Origin: SURF-58 sp041305085 | GTDB taxonomy: Archaea; Nanobdellota; Nanobdellia; Woesearchaeales; UBA9642 | Assembly (NCBI GenBank): GCA_041305085.1 | Contig: JBFYMA010000004.1 | Span: 1 to 27,781, forward strand | Length of the DNA stretch: 27,781 nucleotides | Reading direction: 5' to 3' | Shown: one piece after another, positions 20,804-27,768 of the stretch | Position numbering within the stretch: position 1 is the stretch's first letter | How the letters are laid out: the number at the start of each line of letters is the position of its first letter | Notes under the pieces: model-generated | Seen by the model: only the letters and a program-made list of their open reading frames with translations | Databases searched by the model: none | What the model was told of the DNA's origin: nothing | Made by a program: the position numbers and the translations under genes

Positions 20804-21831
20804 GCCCAAAACCAAAAGACGAATCGTTTGAGAATATGATGAAGGAGTTTGAGAAAAAGCCTGGAACAGCTCCAAAGCCACCAAAAATAGACCAAAGCAG
20901 CCTTGAAGATGCACATTCAAAGTACTCCAGGACACTGAATGATCTTGAGGCACTGGTGTCAAAGCTTGAAACGCTTTTGGTAACAGACTTTGAAAAGTGC
21001 AGACTTGAATACTTCAACGTTGACTACCTACTGTTCCAGCTTCCGAAAGAGTTCAGGCCAAAAAAACTGCTTGAAAGGATAAGCTCTTTGAAGAAAAACA
21101 TGGACCAAAAGGAAATACAGAGCGCACACCAGCAACTCGATAAAAGGCACAAAGAAGATTTATTGGAGGCTGGAAAAAGCTCAAAATCTGAAGAAGGTTT
21201 TTGGGATTTGGAAGAGAATACAGGATTAAAGCCCAAAAACCCTGTGCAAGTGGAGGAAAATGGTGTGCTGGAAGAAGAGGAAAGGTTTTTGAAAGACGTG
21301 GAGTCAGATGAAAAAACACAGAGTGATGAAACCAGATTTTTTAAAAAAGAACTGCCTCAAACAGAGCCCTCTGACAGCAAGTCTGAGGAAGAAAAAGACC
21401 TCGAGGCGCTGCAAAAGCTGGAAAAAAAAGAGGCTGAAGAGGCAAGAAAGGTAAAAACTACAGACTCGATTGATAAAGTAAAGGAATCATTGGATGAAAG
21501 CCTGCCAAAAAAGCCAAGAATTGAAAAATACGTCTCAGCGCAGCAAGAAAAACTCAAAAAATCCATAAATACTGGCAAAGCAGACATCTCCCGCTCTAAA
21601 CATATCCAGGCAGGACAAGAAAAATATGTGGTTGTTGCTGCCCCAAACCTTGCCCACCATATATCATCATCAGAGCTTTACGATAAAGGAATGGATTATT
21701 TCAACAAAAAAGCTTACAAGTATGCAATAATGTGCTTCAAAAAAGTTTTGGAAATATCTCCCAACAATTTTGCTGCGCGGATACGCATAAAGCAGGCGCA
21801 GGAAGAGTTTTCCAAAAACCAACAAAACTAA
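20800..21831 (+). CDS. Acidic linker protein with C-terminal TPR
   Basis: A 343-residue protein in three parts. The first, about 1-125, is helical (LEDAHSKYSRTLNDLEALVS, KLLERISSLKKNMDQKEIQS) and recalls the helical part of the upstream gene. The second, about 130-240, is very acidic and low-complexity, probably disordered (EEERFLKDVESDEKTQSDE, EEEKDLEALQKLEKKEAEEA). The third, about 286-340, is a clear TPR pair (SSSELYDKGMDYFNKKAYKY, AIMCFKKVLEISPNNFAARI). It overlaps the gene before it and ends 14 nt before the ATPase start. A cytosolic adaptor that links the ATPase to other partners is a fair inference; direct evidence is lacking. Confidence 0.77.
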   Translation: MSPKPKDESFENMMKEFEKKPGTAPKPPKIDQSSLEDAHSKYSRTLNDLEALVSKLETLLVTDFEKCRLEYFNVDYLLFQLPKEFRPKKLLERISSLKKNMDQKEIQSAHQQLDKRHKEDLLEAGKSSKSEEGFWDLEENTGLKPKNPVQVEENGVLEEEERFLKDVESDEKTQSDETRFFKKELPQTEPSDSKSEEEKDLEALQKLEKKEAEEARKVKTTDSIDKVKESLDESLPKKPRIEKYVSAQQEKLKKSINTGKADISRSKHIQAGQEKYVVVAAPNLAHHISSSELYDKGMDYFNKKAYKYAIMCFKKVLEISPNNFAARIRIKQAQEEFSKNQQN

Positions 21832-21834
21832 AAA

Positions 21835-21841
21835 GGTGATC
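21835..21841 (+). promoter_or_regulatory. Strong Shine-Dalgarno of the pilus ATPase
   Basis: GGTGATC is a perfect complement to the archaeal 16S rRNA tail. It lies four bases before the ATG at 21846. It is the clearest ribosome-binding site in the window, as expected for an internal operon gene. Confidence 0.6.
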
Positions 21842-21845
21842 AAAA

Positions 21846-23294
21846 ATGGCTGTAACACTCCTTGACAAATACAGCATCGAGGTAAACAAGATAGTGGTGG
21901 AAATACAGATATCGCTCGATGAAGAAGAGACAGTTCCCAGGTATTATGTCAACATTTCAAACATCAGTGACACTACAAAGATAATCCTTGAAAAAATAAG
22001 GCAGGAGTTTATCTCAAAAATTGATGTCGAAGAGCTGGAAATGACAGAGGCAGGAGAGCCGGTCAACATAAAGGCAAAGTTCCAGAAGGAAATAAAAAAG
22101 CTCATAAAAAAGTATTTTCCCTCAACAAATGATGACACCACAAACATGCTCATCAACTATATTATCCAGGAAAACCTTGGCCTGGGAAAAATTGAAATTC
22201 TTCTGGCAGACAAGCACCTTGAGGAAATAGTGATAAACAACCACCTGGAGCCTGTGTGGATATACCATAGGAAGCATGGCTGGCTGATAACTAACGTGAG
22301 GATTTATTCAGAGTCCAGAATAAGGCATTACTCTACAATGATTGGAAGGGATGTCGGCAAGGAAATAACAAATCTCAACCCTTTGATGGATGCACACCTG
22401 ATGTCAGGAGACAGGGTAAACGCAACTCTTTCGCCAATTTCAACAAAAGGCAATACCATAACCATAAGGAAGTTTGCAAGCGACCCATGGAGCATCACAA
22501 AATTCATCAAAGAAGGAACACTGGATGCAGAGACAGGTGCGCTTATCTGGCTTGCTGTCCAGAACGAGCTCTCAGTACTGATAGCAGGAGGCACGGGTTC
22601 TGGAAAGACAAGCATGCTTAATGTCATTTCAAACTTTTTCCCTGCAAACCAAAGGATAATCTCGATAGAGGATACCAGGGAGCTTACGCTTCCCAACAAC
22701 CTGCACTGGGTACCAATGGAGACAAGGCTTCCAAATCCAGAGGGCAAAGGAGAGGTCACTATGCTTGACTTGCTCATAAACAGCCTCAGGATGAGGCCTG
22801 ACAGGATAATAGTTGGAGAGATAAGAAGAAAAAAAGAAGCGCAAGTTCTGCTGGAGGCAATGCACACAGGCCACTCAGTATATGCCACAATACACGCCAA
22901 CAGCGCAGACGAAACCATAACAAGGCTTACCAACCCTCCAATAGATATTCCCAAGCCAATGATTTATTCCATCTCGCTGATAGTTGTCCAGAACAGAAAC
23001 AGAAGAACTGGAAAAAGAAGGACTTTCCAGCTGGCTGAAATAACCCCTGATGGAGAGGTAAGCATTTTGTCACAGCTGGATGTGCAGAACGACAGGCTGA
23101 GAAAAATGGGAGAGTCAGAAACCCTGATTAACAGGCTCCAGTTGTATACAGGGCTCACCAAAGCCCAGCTCACTTTTGACCTGAAGCAAAAGGCGCAGAT
23201 ACTCAAATGGATGGTTAAGAAAAACATTGAAAACATCCATGACATAGGTGTGATAATGTCAAAGTATTACCTTGGAAAACTGAAAATGGACTGA
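21846..23294 (+). CDS. tadA: Type IV pilus/archaellum-like secretion ATPase (TadA/FlaI family)
   Basis: A 482-residue hexameric secretion ATPase of the VirB11/TadA/FlaI superfamily that powers pilus assembly at the inner face of the membrane. Motifs seen are Walker A GGTGSGKT (238-245), the Asp box IEDTREL (264-270), Walker B IIVGEIR (311-317) and the His box MHTGHSVYATIHA (329-341), followed by the ADETITRL arginine-finger region. The N-terminal domain (about 1-215) carries the family EIVINNHLEPVWIYHRKHGW and RVNATLSPISTKGNTITIRK strands. Two TadC/FlaJ-type membrane genes follow, then class III pilins, so it is the motor of one pilus system. No archaellum-specific genes (flaH, flaD/E, flaG) are present, which argues for an adhesion pilus. 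The symbol is by superfamily only. Confidence 0.95.
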   Translation: MAVTLLDKYSIEVNKIVVEIQISLDEEETVPRYYVNISNISDTTKIILEKIRQEFISKIDVEELEMTEAGEPVNIKAKFQKEIKKLIKKYFPSTNDDTTNMLINYIIQENLGLGKIEILLADKHLEEIVINNHLEPVWIYHRKHGWLITNVRIYSESRIRHYSTMIGRDVGKEITNLNPLMDAHLMSGDRVNATLSPISTKGNTITIRKFASDPWSITKFIKEGTLDAETGALIWLAVQNELSVLIAGGTGSGKTSMLNVISNFFPANQRIISIEDTRELTLPNNLHWVPMETRLPNPEGKGEVTMLDLLINSLRMRPDRIIVGEIRRKKEAQVLLEAMHTGHSVYATIHANSADETITRLTNPPIDIPKPMIYSISLIVVQNRNRRTGKRRTFQLAEITPDGEVSILSQLDVQNDRLRKMGESETLINRLQLYTGLTKAQLTFDLKQKAQILKWMVKKNIENIHDIGVIMSKYYLGKLKMD

Positions 23295-23345
23295 ATAGGA
23301 TAAAAAAAGACTAAACAAAAAACTAAAAAAAACTGAAAACAAACA

Positions 23346-24161
23346 ATGGCAGACTTTGTTGACCAAATAACAGCAAGCTTTCCCAATCTAAAGGCAAAGC
23401 TAAAGCTTGCAGGAATGAACATAACTCCCAGAAGCTATGTTGCAAAAAACCTGAAGAATGCACTGATTTACTCTCTTATGATGGCTGTTCTTGCGTTTTT
23501 TCTGGTTGATAAGATGAAGTGGAGCTATTTTGCAATACCAATAATTTTAGTAGTGGCATTTCTGTTTTTTTTCAATGTATTGATGCGGATTGTTGACAGC
23601 AAAATAATAAAGAGGGAGAAAGAGATTGACAAAGAGGTTATGTTTGCAGGCAGATACCTGCTCATAAAGCTCCACTCAGGAAAGCCCCTCATAAACTCGC
23701 TTATGGATGCATCCAAGACATATGGAAGGTCTGACAGGTATTTCAGAGAGATAGTAAGGGATATAGAGCTTGGAACACCTATAGAGCAGGCCCTGGAAAA
23801 TGGGATGAAGTTTAACCCTTCAAAAAAGTTCAAGAGGATTCTTTTTCAGATAATAAGCGCGCTGAAGATAGGCATTGATGTTTCTGAATCACTGCAGTCA
23901 GTGCTGGATGATATTGCCGAGGAGCAGCTTATAGAAATACAGAGGTACGGAAAAAAGCTGAACTCGTTTACGCTTTTTTATATGCTTGTTGCAATAGTTA
24001 TTCCCTCTCTTGGGATGACTTTGGCTGTTATTGTGGCAACGCTTACAGGCGGCCTTGAAGTCAACCTGGTAATATACCTTTCAGTGCTGGGTTTGCTGAT
24101 AGGAATACAGCTGGCATTCATATTATTGTTCAAATCAATAAGGCCAAAGGTGAACATATAA
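23346..24161 (+). CDS. TadB/TadC/FlaJ-type pilus membrane platform protein 1
   Basis: A 271-residue membrane protein with about four membrane helices (37-54, 60-80, 210-232, 240-262). Between them is one T2SF (GspF) cytosolic four-helix domain (about 98-200) with the usual AGRYLLIKLHSGKPLINSLM opening and a GIDVSESLQSVLDDIAEEQL stretch. It is the platform on which the ATPase acts to add or remove pilins. It starts 51 nt after the ATPase stop in an A-rich gap without a clear Shine-Dalgarno. The next gene begins one base after its stop, so translational coupling is likely. It is one half of a two-gene platform, as in bacterial Tad systems. Confidence 0.9.
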   Translation: MADFVDQITASFPNLKAKLKLAGMNITPRSYVAKNLKNALIYSLMMAVLAFFLVDKMKWSYFAIPIILVVAFLFFFNVLMRIVDSKIIKREKEIDKEVMFAGRYLLIKLHSGKPLINSLMDASKTYGRSDRYFREIVRDIELGTPIEQALENGMKFNPSKKFKRILFQIISALKIGIDVSESLQSVLDDIAEEQLIEIQRYGKKLNSFTLFYMLVAIVIPSLGMTLAVIVATLTGGLEVNLVIYLSVLGLLIGIQLAFILLFKSIRPKVNI

Positions 24162-24162
24162 A

Positions 24163-25188
24163 ATGCTATATATGGAACAATTCGGAAAGGCATTTATCCC
24201 CCAAAGAGCCAGGCCCAGCCTCAGAAATTACTTGTTTAAGGCAGGTTTTCAGGAAGTGCCTTACAAGCTGTTTGGCGGGCTTTTTTATATAATACTTCTG
24301 ATAACTGTGATATGCTATTTCAGCTTTATATACCCAAGGCTGGCGGACTCTACAACTGCAGCGCTTGTTGTGCTGACTTTCGTATTCTGGTTCTTGTTCA
24401 TGGTGCTGTTGAGCATTTTCACCACAGCCATAATCTATGTCTATCTGAACATGAAGATTTACAACAGGACAAAGCAGATGGAGATTCTTTTGCCTGAATA
24501 CCTCCAGTTGGTCTCTACAAACCTTAAGGGAGGAATGAGCCTTGACAAGGCGTTGTGGTCAGCAATCCAGCCCGAATTCGGAGTGCTGGCAAGAGAAGTC
24601 AAGATGGTCTCAAAAAGAGTGCTTACTGGCAATGACCTGGACGATGCGCTCATAGAGTTTGCAAACAAGTATGACAGCCCCATACTAAGCAGGGCAATTG
24701 ACCTTATTGTTTCAGAGATAGAGACTGGTGGAAAGATCGCTGATGTTATTGACAGGGTTGTGATGAGCCTGAGGAAGATGGCTATACTAAAAGAAGAAAT
24801 GGCTGCCCAGACAACCACCTACATGATTTTTGTGGGAGCAATAGTGATGCTCATAGGGCCGGGGCTTTTTGCACTTTCTTCCCAGCTGATAAGCATCATT
24901 GGAAAGTTTTCTGAAAGGATCAGCGGGCTGTCAATAGATTCCTCTGCAGGGATAGGAGTGCCTTTTGCAAGTATTGGCAGTGCAATAGATGTTGGCGATT
25001 TCAGGGTTTTTGCGTTTTTTGCGCTTGGAATAATTTCAATATTTTCTGCAATGATAATCTCAATCATTGAAAAAGGGGATATAAAAGGCGGTCTGAAATA
25101 CATTCCCATATTCCTGATAGTCTCAGTATTGATGTTTTTGCTGTTCAGCTGGATTCTTGGAAGGCTTTTTGGCGGGATAATTGTCTGA
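24163..25188 (+). CDS. TadB/TadC/FlaJ-type pilus membrane platform protein 2
   Basis: A 341-residue membrane protein with about five membrane helices (38-56, 66-94, 219-243, 281-302, 313-336) and one T2SF domain (about 105-215). That domain carries QMEILLPEYLQLVSTNLKGG, MSLDKALWSAI and the second-half SEIETGGKIADVIDRVV, which is nearly diagnostic of FlaJ/TadC. It starts one base after the preceding gene; an in-frame ATG at 24172 is an alternative start. Together with its partner it gives two T2SF domains to the platform, supplied here by two proteins rather than one. The pilins follow after a separate promoter. Confidence 0.92.
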   Translation: MLYMEQFGKAFIPQRARPSLRNYLFKAGFQEVPYKLFGGLFYIILLITVICYFSFIYPRLADSTTAALVVLTFVFWFLFMVLLSIFTTAIIYVYLNMKIYNRTKQMEILLPEYLQLVSTNLKGGMSLDKALWSAIQPEFGVLAREVKMVSKRVLTGNDLDDALIEFANKYDSPILSRAIDLIVSEIETGGKIADVIDRVVMSLRKMAILKEEMAAQTTTYMIFVGAIVMLIGPGLFALSSQLISIIGKFSERISGLSIDSSAGIGVPFASIGSAIDVGDFRVFAFFALGIISIFSAMIISIIEKGDIKGGLKYIPIFLIVSVLMFLLFSWILGRLFGGIIV

Positions 25189-25202
25189 ATGTTATCGAAA
25201 AC

Positions 25203-25273
25203 TTTAAATACTAATAATAGCCAGTTAGTGGTAATACGCTTATGTTTATTAATACTTGAATAAAAGAGGTGTG
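25203..25273 (+). promoter_or_regulatory. Promoter and leader of the first class III pilin
   Basis: CGAAAAC and TTTAAATA (25203-25210) form a good BRE/TATA about 68 nt before the next start codon. This leaves a leader of about 45 nt that ends in a strong GAGGTGTG Shine-Dalgarno (25266-25273). A pilin with its own leadered promoter is consistent with much higher expression than the machinery genes. A five-codon frame (ATG to TGA, about 25242-25259) lies in the leader and may be chance. Confidence 0.6.
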
Positions 25274-25277
25274 ATTT

Positions 25278-25754
25278 ATGAATAATAAAAGAGCGCAGGC
25301 AGCTTTAGAGTTTTTGACAACCTATGGTTGGGCTTTTCTTGTCATTATAGTTATGATTGGGGCGCTGGCCTATTTTGGTGTGCTGAATCCTGAAAAGTTT
25401 GTAAGCGAGAGGTGCAATCTTGGTGTTGAGTTTCAGTGCAGCAAGGACACAGCAGTTGCCGACTCTGCAAACGATTTAATCACTGTCAGGGTTACTTATA
25501 TGGGGGATGGACAGGTCTCTGTTACCCAGATACTTTTCAACTCTACAGAAACAAACTGCGACTGGGATGGTGGAGGAACACCTGAAACAATTGCAAAAAA
25601 AGGCTCTTTTGACTTTGATATAGGATCAGGCGCAACAGCTTGCACAGGAATGGTTCCTGGAGATAAAATAAACGGAGAGCTTACTGTGTTTTACAATAAG
25701 GATCCTGCTTTCCCAAAATCCCAGGAAGGAGAGCTTGTGATTTCAGTCACATAG
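25278..25754 (+). CDS. Class III signal peptide pilin 1
   Basis: A 158-residue prepilin. The N-terminus MNNKRA is followed by QAALEFLTTYGWAFLVIIVM: a basic tip, the archaeal class III cleavage motif before Gln (probably after the Ala of KRA), Glu at position +5 of the mature protein, and a hydrophobic assembly helix. The outer domain (about 40-158) is beta-rich with two early cysteines (RCNLGVEFQC) and two later ones (ETNCDW, ATACTG), plausibly two disulphides, and one NST sequon. The peptidase that would cut it (EppA-type) is not in the window. It is the likely main subunit of the pilus built by the ATPase and platform genes upstream. Confidence 0.92.
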   Translation: MNNKRAQAALEFLTTYGWAFLVIIVMIGALAYFGVLNPEKFVSERCNLGVEFQCSKDTAVADSANDLITVRVTYMGDGQVSVTQILFNSTETNCDWDGGGTPETIAKKGSFDFDIGSGATACTGMVPGDKINGELTVFYNKDPAFPKSQEGELVISVT

Positions 25755-25803
25755 GCAGTTTTGTTTTTTTCTGATTTTTTTCTTTTCTTCTTCTCAACAG
25801 CAA

Positions 25804-25849
25804 ATTATTTAAATAGAGTATTATAAGAGTATAGCAAAAAAAGAGGTAT
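25804..25849 (+). promoter_or_regulatory. Promoter and Shine-Dalgarno of the second class III pilin
   Basis: ATTATTTAAATA at about 25803-25814 and GAGGTATT at 25843-25850, four bases before the ATG at 25854, give a second leadered pilin transcript. Confidence 0.55.
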
Positions 25850-25853
25850 TGCC

Positions 25854-26312
25854 ATGAAAGCACAAGCATCTATGGAATTTATAACGACCTATGCCTGGGC
25901 TATCAGCGTTGTGCTCGTTATGGTGGGAGCGGTTATTTATTTTGGGGTTTTCGACTCATCAACATTTCTCAAGCCATACTGTTCCATAACAAAAGAGATG
26001 GTCTGCGATGACTATTCTGTCCATGAAAACGGAATCAGGCTGAAGCTGAGGAACAATTATGAAAAAGATATAACTATCTATGAAATTGATATTTCTTCTG
26101 ATTATGGAAGCACTGCCTCCTGCGACCAGGGGCAAAAAAACATAAGCATAGGAAAGACAGACAATTTTGAGTGCAGGTTTTCGGGCAATATACTGCAAAA
26201 AGGGGAAAAAGAAAAGATTTATGCAACAGTAATATTTTCCAGAAAGGATGGCGTGAACCAGTACAATGCATCCGGCAGTTTGCTGGGAGCAGCCCAGACA
26301 GCAATGCCATAA
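25854..26312 (+). CDS. Class III signal peptide pilin 2
   Basis: A 152-residue prepilin closely similar in layout to the one before it. MKA is followed by QASMEFITTYAWAISVVLVM, so the signal is very short (three residues) before the Gln cleavage site, with Glu at +5. The outer domain has four cysteines (PYCSITKEMVC, TASCDQ, FECRF) and NIS and NAS sequons. It has its own TATA box and Shine-Dalgarno, unlike a strictly co-transcribed minor pilin. Sequence beyond the helix differs clearly from pilin 1, so the two may build different filaments or one mixed filament. Confidence 0.9.
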   Translation: MKAQASMEFITTYAWAISVVLVMVGAVIYFGVFDSSTFLKPYCSITKEMVCDDYSVHENGIRLKLRNNYEKDITIYEIDISSDYGSTASCDQGQKNISIGKTDNFECRFSGNILQKGEKEKIYATVIFSRKDGVNQYNASGSLLGAAQTAMP

Positions 26313-26345
26313 GTACTTATTCTGAAATAGTAACAAACAGAAAGG

Positions 26346-26353
26346 TTTATAAA
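26346..26353 (+). promoter_or_regulatory. TATA box of the 84-aa gene
   Basis: TTTATAAA lies about 28 nt before the ATG at 26378. A GAAGG motif near the ATG may be a weak ribosome-binding site. Confidence 0.5.
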
Positions 26354-26377
26354 CTTTGACTTCGAGGAAAAGAAGGT

Positions 26378-26632
26378 ATGGAAGTAAAGCTCAAGATTTC
26401 TGACAGCAAAGCATTGTCCAAAACAGAAGCCTCCACAACACTGGAGCATGTAAAATTTAAGGACAACATCATAAGCAAGGAAGATGCAAAAATATCGCTG
26501 TTTTTCAGGGGCGGAAGCGCTTCAGGCATAATTGAGCTCAGCCTGAAAGAGCTGGAGCATATAGAACAGGCAGTGAAGGAAGAGAAAGCGCTGAAAAAAA
26601 CAGAAGTCCCTGAAGAAAAATTCTTGGTGTAA
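26378..26632 (+). CDS. Small protein of unknown function
   Basis: An 84-residue acidic soluble protein. The first half looks like beta strands (MEVKLKISDS, TTLEHVKFKDNIISK, KISLFFRGGSASGIIELS) and the second a charged helix (LKELEHIEQAVKEEKALKKTE). There are no cysteines, no membrane helix and no motif I can name. It has a private TATA box at standard spacing. It ends three bases before the left copy of the tRNA-end repeat (26636), so it is the last chromosomal gene before the proposed Fic island. Confidence 0.7.
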   Translation: MEVKLKISDSKALSKTEASTTLEHVKFKDNIISKEDAKISLFFRGGSASGIIELSLKELEHIEQAVKEEKALKKTEVPEEKFLV

Positions 26633-26635
26633 GAC

Positions 26636-26648
26636 TGCTCCGGCCGGG
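26636..26648. repeat. 13-bp tRNA 3'-end-like direct repeat, distal copy (proposed attachment site)
   Basis: TGCTCCGGCCGGG is identical to 27769-27781. On the minus strand it reads CCCGGCCGGAGCA, which fits the last 13 nt of a tRNA: T-stem 3' half CCCGG, acceptor 3' half CCGGAGC, discriminator A. No tRNA body follows here on the minus strand, so this is a fragment. The match stops exactly at the discriminator: the flanking bases C at 26635 and A at 27768 differ. Confidence 0.7.
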
Positions 26649-26680
26649 ACACCTAGATCCCATAGGATGTCACATTTTTT
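26648..26680 (+). terminator. Hairpin followed by a T-run at the left end of the cassette
   Basis: GACA-CCTA (26648-26655) pairs with TAGG-A-TGTC (26663-26671), with one bulged A (26667) and a 7-nt loop; TTTTTT follows at 26675-26680. It resembles an intrinsic terminator for the gene at 26378. It may instead be a recombinase-arm or operator dyad of the cassette. Confidence 0.45.
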
Positions 26681-26718
26681 CCCCTTACATTAAGTTTTTC
26701 TATTTGTAGGGGGAAAAA

Positions 26719-26727
26719 TTTATATAG
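26719..26727 (+). promoter_or_regulatory. TATA box of fic
   Basis: ATTTATATA in the context GAAAAATTTATATAG lies about 28 nt before the ATG at 26752, so fic has its own promoter inside the cassette and probably a leaderless mRNA. Confidence 0.55.
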
Positions 26728-26751
26728 CAGAACGCACTACCTTGTATAAAC

Positions 26752-27759
26752 ATGGTGTATATTCACAAAAAGATTATTGGAAATCAGGTATATTATACGC
26801 TGCGAATCTCGGAAAGAAGAGGAAAAAGAGTCATTACTAAAGATTTGTGTAATTTGGGGAATGATTTATCCAAAGTAGACTTGGCTTTATTAGAAAAAAA
26901 ATTTCATAAAGAGATACGCAAATCTCACAAGGTATTGCAAAGGTTCCTCCAATCAAACATTTATGAAGAGCGTGCAAAAAAGCTAAAATTTAAACAACAA
27001 ACGCTGCTTCAAAATCGACAATTATGCATTATTGAAGCAGCTCGCCTGCATTATACTGAAAAATTTCTAAAACTGGACAAAAAAACCAGATATGACCTTC
27101 TTGAAAATTTTTTGATACGATTCGCTGTGAATTCAACAGCTATAGAGGGGAACACAATCTCTCTTAAAGATGCTGCACGATTACTTCAAGAAGATATTAT
27201 CCCAAAGAATCATACGATGCGGGAAATATACGATCTCACCAACACTAAGAAAGTATTTTACCAACTCTTAGAAACACTACCAGAACTCACAAGCCAAATC
27301 ATTATAGAGATCCACGACAGGCTGCTGGAAAATATTGATGAAAGAAAGGGTTGGAGAAACCATGATATCCATATCCTGGGGCAACCATTTGAGCCCTCTC
27401 CAGCAAAATACATACCTGCAGATATCAGGATACTCTTGGATTGGTATCGCAAAAATAAAAAAAAACTGCATCCCTTTGTCTTAGCAATTTTGTTTCATCA
27501 CAAGTTTGAAGCAATACATCCATTTAGTGATGGTAATGGCAGAACAGGAAGAATGCTTATGAATCTCATACTCTTCCACCAAAAATATCCTCCTATCATT
27601 GTGAACAGAAGAGATCGGAAAGTATATCTGGATGCTATGAATACTGGAGACAAAGCCATACAAAAAAGTCTCATCAGTACAAATAAAAATTACGATCAGC
27701 TCCTTTCGTTCATGACTCAACAACTCCAAGAATCCTACTGGGACATTTTCCTTTTCTAG
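26752..27759 (+). CDS. Fic-domain AMPylase (class II, N-terminal inhibitory helix)
   Basis: A 335-residue Fic protein. The catalytic motif HPFSDGNGRTGR (His246 to Arg257) is complete, so it should transfer AMP or another nucleotide from a donor such as ATP to a target hydroxyl. The self-inhibition motif Ser128-x-x-x-Glu132-Gly133 (STAIEGN) lies ahead of the Fic core, which marks class II. The flap region is near GQPFEPSPAKYIPADI (210-225). The first ~40 residues form a small strand-rich module (MVYIHKKIIGNQVYYTLRIS) that recalls the N-terminus of some transposases and archaeal Fic proteins. No winged helix is seen at the C-terminus. Ten or so CGN Arg codons and frequent CAA contrast with the AGA/AGG and CAG habit of neighbours, a sign of transfer. 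Target unknown; no antitoxin gene is adjacent. Confidence 0.94.
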   Translation: MVYIHKKIIGNQVYYTLRISERRGKRVITKDLCNLGNDLSKVDLALLEKKFHKEIRKSHKVLQRFLQSNIYEERAKKLKFKQQTLLQNRQLCIIEAARLHYTEKFLKLDKKTRYDLLENFLIRFAVNSTAIEGNTISLKDAARLLQEDIIPKNHTMREIYDLTNTKKVFYQLLETLPELTSQIIIEIHDRLLENIDERKGWRNHDIHILGQPFEPSPAKYIPADIRILLDWYRKNKKKLHPFVLAILFHHKFEAIHPFSDGNGRTGRMLMNLILFHQKYPPIIVNRRDRKVYLDAMNTGDKAIQKSLISTNKNYDQLLSFMTQQLQESYWDIFLF

Positions 27760-27768
27760 AAAAGCAAA

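Noticed and set aside
22328..22954. 208-codon minus-strand frame inside the pilus ATPase gene
   Set aside because: It lies wholly opposite the Walker A/B region of a certain gene. Its hydrophobic, Ser-rich translation is a codon-usage shadow.
26636..26648. A second complete tRNA gene at the left end of the cassette
   Set aside because: Continuing on the minus strand, no T-loop, anticodon arm or D arm is visible. The adjoining bases form a different hairpin.
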